Assembly (NCBI GenBank): GCA_015059485.1 | Contig: SVAH01000001.1 | Coordinates: 1 to 64,000 of the forward strand | Direction: 5' to 3' | DNA from: Bacillota bacterium | GTDB lineage: Bacteria; Bacillota_I; Bacilli_A; RF39; UBA660 | Length of the DNA stretch: 64,000 bases | Shown: in pieces, positions 1 through 7,927 of the stretch | Numbering within the stretch: the stretch's first letter is position 1 | How the letters are laid out: every line of letters starts with the position of its first letter | The notes under the pieces: model-generated | What the model was told of the DNA's origin: nothing | Databases searched by the model: none | What the model saw: only the letters and a program-made list of their open reading frames with translations | Translations under genes and position numbers: made by a program

Positions 1-35
1 AGTCTATCTCGTAACTTAATTATAATACAATTTTA

Positions 36-102
36 TAAAAAAGAAAAGACTGTTTTTATTTGTCAACAGTCTGAAAGTTCTAATTTATTAGAACTTTTTT
101 AT
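36..102. terminator. Two adjacent hairpins downstream of tRNA-Ser
   Basis: Read on the minus strand, AGACTGTT/AACAGTCT (47-54 and 65-72) is followed by a U-rich run (complement of the A run at 36-46), a good intrinsic terminator for the tRNA-Ser transcript. A second hairpin, AGTTCTAA/TTAGAACT (76-83 and 88-95), is followed by T residues on the plus strand and could end a plus-strand gene lying left of the window. Positions 1-35 show nothing else. Confidence 0.7.
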
Positions 103-112
103 TTAAATTAAA

Positions 113-203
113 TGGCGGAGTAGGAGAGATTCGAACTCTCGCGCCAGTTGCCCGACCTACACCCTTAGCAGGGGCGCCTCTTCAACCTCTTGAGTACTAC
201 TCC
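113..203 (-). tRNA. tRNA-Ser (anticodon GCU), CCA encoded
   Basis: On the minus strand the acceptor arm GGAGTAG pairs with CTACTCC. The anticodon loop CTGCTAA gives GCU (reads AGC/AGU). A long variable arm typical of a class II tRNA follows, then a T arm with GTTCGAATC. The 3' end G-CCA is encoded. The length of 91 nt fits a serine tRNA. An intrinsic terminator lies just downstream. Confidence 0.95.
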
Positions 204-270
204 AAACCAAGATCACAAATAAAGTTTACAATAATTTTTTGATTTAGTCAATACAAAAAGATGATTTTCA

Positions 271-1143
271 TCATCCTAATGTAACATTTCTAATATTTTC
301 TAAGAAGTTTTCCATTATTGAAAAATATGTTTCTTTATTATTAACATTTTCATCTGTTAGTGTATTCATAGTGTTTACTTCAATTACTTTTACATCGTAG
401 TTATCAATTAAATCTTTTACTAAATCACTTTTTTCTTCATCTGATCTAACAAATATAGAAGTATACTTTTTGCTTTTAAAATTACCTTTAATAGTTGCTA
501 GATTATTAGTACTCAAATTTTCTTCATCTTCTAAAGATATAACTTTAAACCCATAGTTTTCTAAAAATTTAAATACATTAGAAGAAACAATTAATTCATT
601 ACTATTTTTATTTGAACTTGAAGCAATTGTTCTTAATTCAGCATCCATTATTGATAACTGTTCTTCTAAAACATTATAATTTTTTTCAATAGTTTCAACT
701 AAATATTTATTTTCAATAATGTCAATCAGATTATTTTTAGTAGTAGATGCAAGCATTAAGTAATTAGCAGGTGATAACCATAATTCTTCAATTCCATTCT
801 TATATTTTAGACCATAAGCAACATCCAATATTTTTAAATCTTTATTCTTATTTAAAAAATTCTTGGCAATTTCTTTTTCTTGTGATAATCCATTATATAC
901 AAATATATTCGCTTTACTATATTCATCTATCTGTTTATTGTTTAATTTATAATTAGTAACATCACTTCCATTAGGGTAGATACTGCTAATTTGTGAATTT
1001 TCACCATATAACGTTTCTACTATGTATGTAATAGGGTATACAGTAGTATATATCTTAGCTCCATCTAAATCATCTTTTTTTAAACATCCTGTAGATGAAA
1101 ATAACGTTAGTAATAAAACTAAAATTGATAAAGTTTTTTTCAT
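271..1143 (-). CDS. ZnuA/TroA-like substrate-binding lipoprotein with degenerate metal site
   Basis: 290 residues. The N-terminus is a lipoprotein signal peptide ending in the lipobox STGC, so the mature protein should be anchored outside the membrane. The fold signature of cluster A-I metal-binding proteins (ZnuA, TroA, MntC) is visible: TTVYPITYIVETLYG near residue 33, NIFVYNGLSQE, and the ELWLSPANYLMLA segment near residue 120. In family members the first segment is normally followed by a metal-binding His (PHxYE) and the WLSP block is preceded by another (HxWLSP). Here these read SDVTNYKL and EELWLSP, so both His are missing. It may therefore bind another ligand or no metal. No ABC ATPase or permease is adjacent. 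The next gene on this strand, yidD, lies 2 bp upstream, so the two are probably cotranscribed. Confidence 0.75.
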   Translation of the reverse strand: MKKTLSILVLLLTLFSSTGCLKKDDLDGAKIYTTVYPITYIVETLYGENSQISSIYPNGSDVTNYKLNNKQIDEYSKANIFVYNGLSQEKEIAKNFLNKNKDLKILDVAYGLKYKNGIEELWLSPANYLMLASTTKNNLIDIIENKYLVETIEKNYNVLEEQLSIMDAELRTIASSSNKNSNELIVSSNVFKFLENYGFKVISLEDEENLSTNNLATIKGNFKSKKYTSIFVRSDEEKSDLVKDLIDNYDVKVIEVNTMNTLTDENVNNKETYFSIMENFLENIRNVTLG

Positions 1144-1145
1144 TT

Positions 1146-1370
1146 TTATTTCTCCTTTTCTTTCTTTTTTACAGGGTCATAACCATAGTCGCCTTTAGGC
1201 CTACATCTTTTTAGACGTTTAATTCCCATTTTTATACCTTTGTATGTACCATATTCATTAATAGCATCAATCATATATTGACTACAAGTTGGTGTGAACC
1301 TACACATCTTATGAGAAGTTAAAGGCACTACCTGATAACATCTAATCAAAAATATTATTAAATGTTTCAT
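1146..1370 (-). CDS. yidD: Membrane protein insertion efficiency factor YidD
   Basis: 74 residues, usual length for the family. It has the hallmark CRFTPTCSQY motif after a short amphipathic N-terminal segment, followed by G-x-x-x-G-I-x-R-x-x-R-C-x-P residues. YidD proteins sit at the inner face of the membrane and assist the YidC insertase. In many bacteria the gene lies in the rpmH-rnpA-yidC block, but here it stands apart, upstream of the ZnuA-like lipoprotein gene on the same strand with 2 bp between them. A divergent promoter region separates it from the plus-strand gene at 1525. Confidence 0.93.
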   Translation of the reverse strand: MKHLIIFLIRCYQVVPLTSHKMCRFTPTCSQYMIDAINEYGTYKGIKMGIKRLKRCRPKGDYGYDPVKKKEKEK

Positions 1371-1433
1371 TCTATCACCTATAAAACATTTTACTACATA
1401 TTTTTTATGTTGTAAAAAGAAATTGTTAAAAAG

Positions 1434-1462
1434 TTGAAAGTTTCTTTAAAATATGCTATTAT
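1434..1462 (+). promoter_or_regulatory. Sigma-A-type promoter for the gene at 1525
   Basis: TTGAAA (1434-1439), a 17-nt spacer and TATTAT (1457-1462) sit about 60 bp ahead of the start at 1525. The ribosome binding site AGAGGGG lies 7-8 nt before the ATG. Confidence 0.6.
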
Positions 1463-1524
1463 ACGTACCATATATTAAATGAAAGAAACATATAATATTA
1501 ATAATTTGAAACAGAGGGGTTAAT

Positions 1525-2628
1525 ATGATAGAACATGAAACATGGTACAATAAACTTTGGTTAACTTTAGAATGGCAAGTGCAAAATCCAGATAAATCTT
1601 TATCTTCAGATGTTGTTTATAAAGATGTTAAAATTGGATCTTTTTATAAACTTGTTAGAAATATATATTTTAATGGTAGTAAAAAAAGTGATGGTAAAAT
1701 ATATTATTATGGAAATGTATTAACGAGTGAACAGCAAAAAATGTTAGAAGAATCAAAGATATTTGAACATTCTAAAAATGTGAAATTTGAAAAAGAATAT
1801 AAAAGTCTTTTAGAATATGCATTGAATAATAAAACATTACATGGATATGAAAGTTCTTGGTTAAAAAAAATAAGAAAAATTTATAATAATGGGAATTTAA
1901 TGGATAATGGTAGTATAGTTCTTGATGAAAAAAATATGCTTTTAAAATATCAAGTAGAAAAGTTAGAAAAATTAAATTGTTATCTCGATGATTTTTATAC
2001 TTTTAATGATAGTACATGGGATAGAAATTTTAATATATTATTTAAATATTTAGATATATATGGTTCTTTTCCAACTGGACATATGAAATATGAAGGCGTA
2101 GATATAGTTTATTGGAGCTATCTTCAAAGAACAATTTATTTTAATGGTATTGAAGATGAATATGGTAATATAGTTTTAAAAACAAGTGGAAGAGAAAGAA
2201 CTCTTACTAAAAGACAAATATTAAAATTAAAAGGAATTGGTCTATTTGATAAAGCTAAAAAATCTAAAATTGATAGAAATGATTTATGGAACGATTTATA
2301 TATTAAGTTATGCCTAAGATTAAAAGAAGATAGTTCATTAATTAATAGAGAAAAAAAAGAAACAGATACAGTACAAGATAAATATTTATTAGATTGGCTT
2401 TATGCTCAAAGAATAATCTTTAAATTTGGCAAAGTTTTACCGAATGGTGATATAAAATATAATTCAAGTATACTTTCAAAAGAACAAATTGTGTCATTAG
2501 AAGAATTAGGAATAAAATGGTATTTAGATGATGAATTATTTGAAAGAATAACTATTACGCCTAATAATCAATACCAATTAAAAAGGGAATTGATTAATAG
2601 ATTATGTTTTGATGATAAAATGATGTAA
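1525..2628 (+). CDS. Helicase-associated-domain repeat protein without a helicase
   Basis: 367 residues. I see about four repeats resembling the helicase-associated domain found at the C-termini of some DEAD/DEAH-like proteins in Bacillota. Each has a W at its start, a central W-(I/L)-x-x-x-R-x-I-Y/F-x-x-G block, and a closing L-(T/S)-x-x-Q-x-x-x-L-x-x-L-G segment. The best copies start near residues 167 (TWDRNFNILFKYLDIYG) and 252 (DLWNDLYIKLCLRLKED). The second copy contains SSWLKKIRKIYNNG. No ATPase motifs are present. The repeats are inferred to bind nucleic acid, but this is not shown by the sequence. It is monocistronic: it has its own promoter and a strong terminator 1 bp after the stop. 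Confidence 0.6.
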   Translation: MIEHETWYNKLWLTLEWQVQNPDKSLSSDVVYKDVKIGSFYKLVRNIYFNGSKKSDGKIYYYGNVLTSEQQKMLEESKIFEHSKNVKFEKEYKSLLEYALNNKTLHGYESSWLKKIRKIYNNGNLMDNGSIVLDEKNMLLKYQVEKLEKLNCYLDDFYTFNDSTWDRNFNILFKYLDIYGSFPTGHMKYEGVDIVYWSYLQRTIYFNGIEDEYGNIVLKTSGRERTLTKRQILKLKGIGLFDKAKKSKIDRNDLWNDLYIKLCLRLKEDSSLINREKKETDTVQDKYLLDWLYAQRIIFKFGKVLPNGDIKYNSSILSKEQIVSLEELGIKWYLDDELFERITITPNNQYQLKRELINRLCFDDKMM

Positions 2629-2657
2629 ACATACTAAAATATAGTATGTTTTTTCTT
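2629..2657 (+). terminator. Intrinsic terminator after the helicase-associated-repeat gene
   Basis: ACATACTA and TAGTATGT form an 8-bp stem with a short loop, followed by a T run. Confidence 0.85.
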
Positions 2658-2707
2658 GTTATAAATAAAAAATAATGATATTATTATAACAATAGAAGGG
2701 TGATAGT

Positions 2708-3007
2708 ATGAAAGAAGAAAAAAATATTGAAAAAAAAGAAAAAAAAATTAGCTTATTTAGTTTTGCAATTGTATTAATAGGGTTATTTGTGGTAATTGTT
2801 TTTTTACTACTAATGAGTTCTAGTAAAACAAATTTTGATATTGTGAAAGATGGTAAAGAACCATCTGGATATAAAGAAAAAATTGAATATAAGAAAGATG
2901 ATAAAGAAGTTATTTATTATGAATATACTATATATAAAATAGAGGTTATCAAAGATAAAGAACAAATTAGTTATACTTTAAAACCATTTTTTTCAAAAAA
3001 TTATTAA
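2708..3007 (+). CDS. Small single-pass membrane protein, unknown function
   Basis: 99 residues. A lysine-rich cytoplasmic N-terminus (about 17 residues) is followed by one hydrophobic helix near residues 18-40 (LFSFAIVLIGLFVVIVFLLL) and a charged 60-residue exterior part rich in Lys, Glu and Tyr. By the positive-inside rule the C-terminal part faces out. The ribosome binding site AGAAGGGTG precedes the ATG by a normal distance. I recognise no domain. It ends in convergence with the ZIP transporter gene, and the sequence at the junction (AATTTAGCC..GGCTAAAT, 3008-3028) can form a shared terminator stem. Confidence 0.65.
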   Translation: MKEEKNIEKKEKKISLFSFAIVLIGLFVVIVFLLLMSSSKTNFDIVKDGKEPSGYKEKIEYKKDDKEVIYYEYTIYKIEVIKDKEQISYTLKPFFSKNY

Positions 3008-3012
3008 AAAAT

Positions 3013-3801
3013 TTAGCCTAAGGCTAAATCTAAAATCATCATGATTGTAAAACCTAATAAAGTAAAGAGGGACATAACCTCTTTTTTTATGTTAGATTGA
3101 CTTTCAGGAATTAACTCCTCAACCACAACATAAATCATGGCACCAGCTGCAAATGATAGTAAAAATGGCAATAAAAATCTGACCTTTAATACTAATATCG
3201 CACCTATAACTCCAAAAATTGGTTCAACAATACCACTAAGTTGTCCTAGAAAGAAAGCTTTTTTTCTAGAATATCCATCACGTCTTAGAGGTAGAGAAAT
3301 AGCAGCACCTTCTGGGAAGTTTTGTATACCGATTCCAAGAGCTAACATCCATGCGGATATAATGGTCGCACTATTAAGATCATAAAATAAAGATCCAAAT
3401 GCTACACCGATAGCAGCACCTTCTGGAATATTGTGTAAGCTAATAGAAAAAATTAGCATTAGGGTTCTTTTATTTTTATTTGTGTTATTTTTTAGTATCT
3501 TAGAAAAGAGTTTGTCACAAATAAATAGAAATATACCTCCACTTAAAAATCCAATAGATAAAACAATAAAAGGTACCATTTTTAAATCATCGGCCATACT
3601 TATTGCAGGCATAATAAGTGAAAAAAATGATGCAGCAATCATAATACCAGCGGCACAACTTAACATTGCATCCATAAAATTTTTGTTTAGTTTTTTTATA
3701 AATAATACAATACTTGCGCCTAGAGCTGTAACAAAATAGGTAAATAACGTAGCAATTAAAGCTTGATATGTATAACTTAAGTTAAATATTTTATTAATCA
3801 T
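3013..3801 (-). CDS. ZIP-family divalent metal transporter (ZupT/GufA-like)
   Basis: 262 residues with about eight hydrophobic segments. The two conserved metal-path motifs of the family are present: HNIPEGAAIGVAFG near residue 127 and QNFPEGAAISLPL near residue 160, where the second has Gln in place of the usual His. ZIP proteins move zinc, iron or manganese into the cytoplasm. The ATG at 3801 is preceded by a good AGGAGG. The CRP/FNR-type regulator gene lies 41 bp upstream on the same strand, so the two may share a transcript and regulation. Confidence 0.88.
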   Translation of the reverse strand: MINKIFNLSYTYQALIATLFTYFVTALGASIVLFIKKLNKNFMDAMLSCAAGIMIAASFFSLIMPAISMADDLKMVPFIVLSIGFLSGGIFLFICDKLFSKILKNNTNKNKRTLMLIFSISLHNIPEGAAIGVAFGSLFYDLNSATIISAWMLALGIGIQNFPEGAAISLPLRRDGYSRKKAFFLGQLSGIVEPIFGVIGAILVLKVRFLLPFLLSFAAGAMIYVVVEELIPESQSNIKKEVMSLFTLLGFTIMMILDLALG

Positions 3802-3842
3802 AAAAACCTCCTACACTAAGGTATTTTATGATTAAATTGAAT

Positions 3843-4481
3843 TTAAGTGATTAAAAAAAATAATATCATGTCTTGTTTTACTCTTTTTATTAATTTATCA
3901 TTTTCCATTTTTTTTAGCTCTCTCATCAAGTTAGCACGATCTATACATAAGTATTCGGCTAAGTTAGAGTATGAATATGGAATATGAACTTTATTTGTTT
4001 CACTAACTGATAATGTTTTTAAATAGGCTATAATCTTATCACGAGTTGTTTTCCTTGATAATATATCAACTCTTTTTGATAGAAGAGTACTTCTTTCTAT
4101 AAGTAATTCTGATATTCTAGAAACTAGTTTTTGATGGTGTTCGCAGTTTCTAGCACAACTTTTGATTATATAATCGTATGTTAATATTATGATGGATGAA
4201 TCAATACTACTAATAGCATATGTGAAATCATTGCCATAGTAAGTTAGCTGTTCTGCAAAAATAGAATTTGGAAGTAGTTTTTCAAGAATAGTTCTATTAC
4301 CTAATTCATCTTCCCTTATAACATCAATCTCACCACGAATTACTATTCCAACAACTTTATTATTAGTGCCAAATTCTGTAACCTTTGCACCTTGTTTATA
4401 GTTTCCAATGAAGGCATTGGCACACTTTGAAATATCGTTTACAAGTTCTTGACTATTACTTATTTTTTTAAAATTTCCCAT
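3843..4481 (-). CDS. CRP/FNR-family transcriptional regulator
   Basis: 212 residues. The N-terminal part is a cyclic-nucleotide-binding-like beta barrel (VVGIVIRGEIDVIREDELGN, then ILEKLLPNSIFAEQL). A dimerisation helix runs around residues 115-145. The C-terminal winged helix has YSYSNLAEYLCIDRANLMRELKKM, the typical recognition-helix region. It lacks the four N-terminal cysteines of E. coli FNR. Two cysteines (SCARNC) sit at the start of the dimerisation helix. Ligand unknown. It faces nrdD across a perfect palindrome at 4531-4554 that is a likely binding site, which suggests anaerobic or redox control of ribonucleotide reduction and autoregulation. Confidence 0.87.
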   Translation of the reverse strand: MGNFKKISNSQELVNDISKCANAFIGNYKQGAKVTEFGTNNKVVGIVIRGEIDVIREDELGNRTILEKLLPNSIFAEQLTYYGNDFTYAISSIDSSIIILTYDYIIKSCARNCEHHQKLVSRISELLIERSTLLSKRVDILSRKTTRDKIIAYLKTLSVSETNKVHIPYSYSNLAEYLCIDRANLMRELKKMENDKLIKRVKQDMILFFLIT

Positions 4482-4530
4482 AAATAAAGGCCTCCTAAAC
4501 TAGTTATAAAAATATTTTAGCAAATTTTTA

Positions 4531-4554
4531 ATAGTGTTGCAAATGCAACACTAT
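4531..4554. promoter_or_regulatory. Palindromic operator between the CRP/FNR gene and nrdD
   Basis: ATAGTGTTGC-AAAT-GCAACACTAT is a perfect 10-bp-arm inverted repeat. On the minus strand its right half supplies a -35 TTGCAA, 17 nt before TAAAAT with an extended TGC, that is, the regulator's own promoter. On the plus strand an extended -10 (TGCTAAAAT, 4571-4579) lies so that the palindrome centre is about 43 nt upstream of the expected start, close to the class II activator position. This fits autorepression together with activation of nrdD. Confidence 0.65.
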
Positions 4555-4579
4555 AAATGATAATGTTATGTGCTAAAAT

Positions 4580-4702
4580 CACACTATAAGAAAAAGGTAG
4601 AGAGAGGAAAGTGGTTTAATGGGTGGTGACTCGATATACTCCTAAAACAGGAGAAAAAGAAAAAATAATTAATAAAAAATAAGTGTGGAGGAAATTAGAA
4701 AG
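4580..4702 (+). other. Untranslated leader of the nrdD operon
   Basis: About 115 nt between the inferred transcription start and the nrdD start. It contains the stem CTCCT/AGGAG (around 4638-4653) and a purine-rich stretch, but I cannot match it to a known riboswitch. No reading frame is evident. Confidence 0.35.
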
Positions 4703-6883
4703 ATGGCAAAAAAAGAAGTAAAAACAGTAAAGCTTGATAATATAGCTGAGGGGGCAATAGTTGAGTTAAAAATCATAAAGAGAAATGGAAATAAACAAGA
4801 TTTTGATCCAGAAAAAATTAAAATTGCAATTAGAAAAAGTGCCGAAAGAGTAATGGTAACATTAACTCCTGAGGCTGAAGAAGAAGTTGTACAACTAGTT
4901 TTAGATTATTTAGATAATCAAACTGGCGATGCAGATGTTCAAGAAATTCATAATTGCGTAGAAGCAGCACTTGAAAAAGTTAATCCTTTAGTAGCTAAAA
5001 GTTATCGTGAATACAGAAATTATAAAAAAGATTTCGTTCATATTTTAGATAAAGTATATAAAAAAGCACAAGCTATTAGTTATATAGGAGATAAAGAAAA
5101 TTCAAATACTGATAGTGCACTTGTATCTACTCAAAGAAGTTTAGTATATAATCATTTAAATAAAGAACTATATCAAAAATTTTTCTTAACTCCTGGTGAA
5201 GTAGAAGCATGTGAAGATGGATATATTTATGTTCATGATATGAGTGCTAGACGTGACACAATGAACTGTTGCTTATGTGATGTTGGTAGTGTTATGAAAG
5301 ATGGCTTTGAAATGGGTAATCTTTGGTATAACGAGCCTAAAACACTTGATACAGCATTTGATGTTATGGGAGATGTAATAATAAATACTGCTGCAATGCA
5401 ATATGGTGGTTTTACAGTTCCTGAAGTTGATACAATTTTAGCGCCATATGCTGAAAAAAGTTATAAAAAATTTTATGATGAATACTTAGAAATTAAACCG
5501 GGTGCAGAAGAAGAAGCAAAAGATTATGCTTGGAAGAAAACAAAAAGAGAATGTGAACAAGGATATCAAGGTATTGAATATAAACTTAACAGTATAGGTT
5601 CATCTCGTGGAGACTATCCATTCGTAACATTTACATTTGGTATAAATACTACTAAATTTGGTCAAATGATTAATCAAACAATTTTAGAAACACATGCTAA
5701 AGGACAAGGTAAAAAAGGAAGAAAGAAACCTACATTATTCCCTAAATTAGTATTTTTATATGATAAAGATTTACATGGAAAAGATAAAGAATTAAGAGAT
5801 GTATTCTTATCTGCTATTGAATGTAGCCAAAAAACTATGTATCCTGATTACTTATCATTAACTGGTGAAGGGTATGTATGTGAAATGTACAAAAAATATA
5901 AGAAAGTAATTTCTCCGATGGGATGCCGTGCATTCTTATCACCATATTATGAACGTGGTGGAATGGAACCAGCAGATGAAAAAGATGTTCCAGTATTCAT
6001 CGGAAGATTTAATATTGGTGCAATATCTCTACATTTACCAATGATTTTAGCAAAAGCACGTGAAGAACAAAAAGATTTCTATGAAGTATTGGATTATTAT
6101 ATGGAAATGATTAGAAAAATACATATTCGTACATATAAATATTTAGCAAAGAAAAAAGCTAGTACAAATCCAATTGCATATTGTGAAGGCGGATTCTATA
6201 AAGGTCATTTAAAACCATCTGATTGTATAGAACCAGTATTAAAAGCATCTACAGCTTCATTTGGAATTACAGCTTTAAATGAATTACAACAATTATATAA
6301 TGGTAAATCTTTAGTTGAAGATGGAGAATTTGCACTAGAAGTAATGAAATATATTAATTGTAAAATTAACGAATTTAAAAAAGAAGATAATATAATGTAT
6401 GCTATTTATGGTACACCTGCAGAAAATTTATGTGGACTACAAATAGAACAATTTAGAAAAAAATATGGAATTGTTAAAGGTGTTTCTGAACGTGAATATG
6501 TTTCAAATAGCTTCCACTGTGGTGTTTGGGAAGATATTAATGGAATTCAAAAACAAGATTTAGAAGGAAGATTCTGGGATTATTTCCGTGGAGGAAGAAT
6601 TCAATATGTAAGATATAACCTAAATTATAATAAAAAAGCTATGATTACATATATTGAAAGAGCTATGGAAAAAGGATTCTATGAAGGAGTAAATTTATCT
6701 CTTGCATATTGTAATGAATGTGGACATGAAGAATTAGATATGGATAAATGTCCTAAATGTGGAAGTGAAGATTTAACTAAAATTGATAGAATGAATGGTT
6801 ATCTTTCATATTCTAGAGTACATGGAGACACTAGATTAAATAGAGCGAAAATGGTTGAAATTTCAGAAAGGAAATCTATGTAA
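4703..6883 (+). CDS. nrdD: Anaerobic (class III) ribonucleoside-triphosphate reductase NrdD
   Basis: 726 residues from the ATG at 4703. That start is chosen because GGAGG lies 11 nt before it. An in-frame GTG at 4685 has no such site. The enzyme reduces ribonucleoside triphosphates to deoxyribonucleotides using a glycyl radical. An ATP-cone regulatory domain occupies roughly residues 20-110 (EFKIIKRNGNKQDFDPEKI-like start). Candidate catalytic cysteines are in NCCLCD (about 188) and MGCRAF (about 406). The zinc site is CNECG...CPKCG (about 672-690). The glycyl-radical loop is RMNGYLSYSR near residue 700. It overlaps nrdG by one base, so the two are translationally coupled. The operator upstream suggests control by the CRP/FNR regulator. 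It is the only ribonucleotide reductase in view. Confidence 0.96.
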   Translation: MAKKEVKTVKLDNIAEGAIVELKIIKRNGNKQDFDPEKIKIAIRKSAERVMVTLTPEAEEEVVQLVLDYLDNQTGDADVQEIHNCVEAALEKVNPLVAKSYREYRNYKKDFVHILDKVYKKAQAISYIGDKENSNTDSALVSTQRSLVYNHLNKELYQKFFLTPGEVEACEDGYIYVHDMSARRDTMNCCLCDVGSVMKDGFEMGNLWYNEPKTLDTAFDVMGDVIINTAAMQYGGFTVPEVDTILAPYAEKSYKKFYDEYLEIKPGAEEEAKDYAWKKTKRECEQGYQGIEYKLNSIGSSRGDYPFVTFTFGINTTKFGQMINQTILETHAKGQGKKGRKKPTLFPKLVFLYDKDLHGKDKELRDVFLSAIECSQKTMYPDYLSLTGEGYVCEMYKKYKKVISPMGCRAFLSPYYERGGMEPADEKDVPVFIGRFNIGAISLHLPMILAKAREEQKDFYEVLDYYMEMIRKIHIRTYKYLAKKKASTNPIAYCEGGFYKGHLKPSDCIEPVLKASTASFGITALNELQQLYNGKSLVEDGEFALEVMKYINCKINEFKKEDNIMYAIYGTPAENLCGLQIEQFRKKYGIVKGVSEREYVSNSFHCGVWEDINGIQKQDLEGRFWDYFRGGRIQYVRYNLNYNKKAMITYIERAMEKGFYEGVNLSLAYCNECGHEELDMDKCPKCGSEDLTKIDRMNGYLSYSRVHGDTRLNRAKMVEISERKSM

Positions 6884-7410
6884 TGAAGTATCACAATATA
6901 ACGAAAGCAGATATGTTAAATGGTGAAGGATTAAGAGTGGTATTATGGGTTAGTGGATGTTCTCACCACTGCCCAGCATGCCAAAATGCATTCACATGGG
7001 ATGAAAATGATGGTGTTAATTTTGATGATGACGCTATTAATGAAATTTATAAAGAATTAGAGGCTGATTGGTGCAATGGAATAACACTATCTGGAGGAGA
7101 TCCATTATTCTTAAAAAATAGAAAAACAATTAGAGATTTAGTTATAAATATTAGAACTCGTTATCCAGAAAAAACAATATGGAGTTATACAGGATATACA
7201 TGGGAAGAGTTAATGGAACAACTTCCTAATGATGAATATTTAAAAGATATATTAGAAAATATTGATGTACTTGCTGAAGGTAGATTTGTACTTTCTCTTG
7301 CATCTGTAGCTACACACTATGTTGGGTCAACTAATCAAAGAATTATAGATGTTCCAAAAAGTTTGAAAAAAGATAAAATAGTTATTTATAAAGAAAAGGA
7401 AGATATTTAA
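6883..7410 (+). CDS. nrdG: Anaerobic ribonucleotide reductase activating enzyme NrdG
   Basis: 175 residues. Radical-SAM activase that generates the glycyl radical on NrdD. The cluster motif CSHHCPAC (CxxxCxxC spacing, residues 26-33) follows the usual N-terminal block GEGLRVVLWVSG, and the SAM-contact stretch ITLSGGDPLF is present near residue 65. The length is normal for the family. Its ATG overlaps the nrdD stop and its stop overlaps the dut start by one base, giving a tightly coupled nrdD-nrdG-dut operon for dNTP supply. Confidence 0.95.
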   Translation: MKYHNITKADMLNGEGLRVVLWVSGCSHHCPACQNAFTWDENDGVNFDDDAINEIYKELEADWCNGITLSGGDPLFLKNRKTIRDLVINIRTRYPEKTIWSYTGYTWEELMEQLPNDEYLKDILENIDVLAEGRFVLSLASVATHYVGSTNQRIIDVPKSLKKDKIVIYKEKEDI

Positions 7411-7847
7411 TGAAATTAGACATAAAAAAATTAAATGATAATGCAATAATTCCAACATTTGGAACTGAATATTCAGCTGGTGCAGATTTATACGCTTGTA
7501 TTGATGAAGCGGTAGTTATTAAACCAGGTGAAACTAAATTAATACCTACTGGACTTTCAATGGCTATTCCAGAAGGATATGGTGGATTTATATATGCGAG
7601 ATCAGGTCTTGCGTCTAAAAGAGGTCTTGCACCAGCTAATAAGGTAGGTGTAGTGGATGCAGACTACAGAGGAGAAGTAATGGTTGCTTTATATAACCAA
7701 TCTAGTGAAGAACAAACAGTTGATGTAAATGAAAGAATTGCTCAACTAGTAATAGCCCCATTCTTAAAAGTAGAATTTAATGAAGTTGATGAATTAAATG
7801 AAACAGTTAGAGGAACTGGTGGCTTTGGTTCAACAGGAACAAAATAG
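7410..7847 (+). CDS. dut: dUTP diphosphatase (trimeric type)
   Basis: 145 residues. It hydrolyses dUTP to dUMP and pyrophosphate, preventing uracil incorporation and feeding thymidylate synthesis. All five trimeric dUTPase motifs can be read: AGADLYA (motif 1), YARSGLASKRG (2), GVVDADYRGEV (3), RIAQLVI (4) and the C-terminal RGTGGFGSTG (5). The start overlaps the nrdG stop. Placement in the ribonucleotide reductase operon ties dUTP clean-up to anaerobic dNTP production. Confidence 0.96.
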   Translation: MKLDIKKLNDNAIIPTFGTEYSAGADLYACIDEAVVIKPGETKLIPTGLSMAIPEGYGGFIYARSGLASKRGLAPANKVGVVDADYRGEVMVALYNQSSEEQTVDVNERIAQLVIAPFLKVEFNEVDELNETVRGTGGFGSTGTK

Positions 7848-7854
7848 TAATAGA

Positions 7855-7884
7855 GGAATTTATCTTTATGATAAGTTCTTTTTC
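7855..7884 (+). terminator. Terminator of the nrdDG-dut operon
   Basis: GAATTTATC and GATAAGTTC pair (one G-U) around a 5-nt loop and are followed by TTTTTCTTTT. Confidence 0.75.
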
Positions 7885-7927
7885 TTTTGCTAATATTTTG
7901 ATAAACTATATGTAGTGGGTGATTTTA

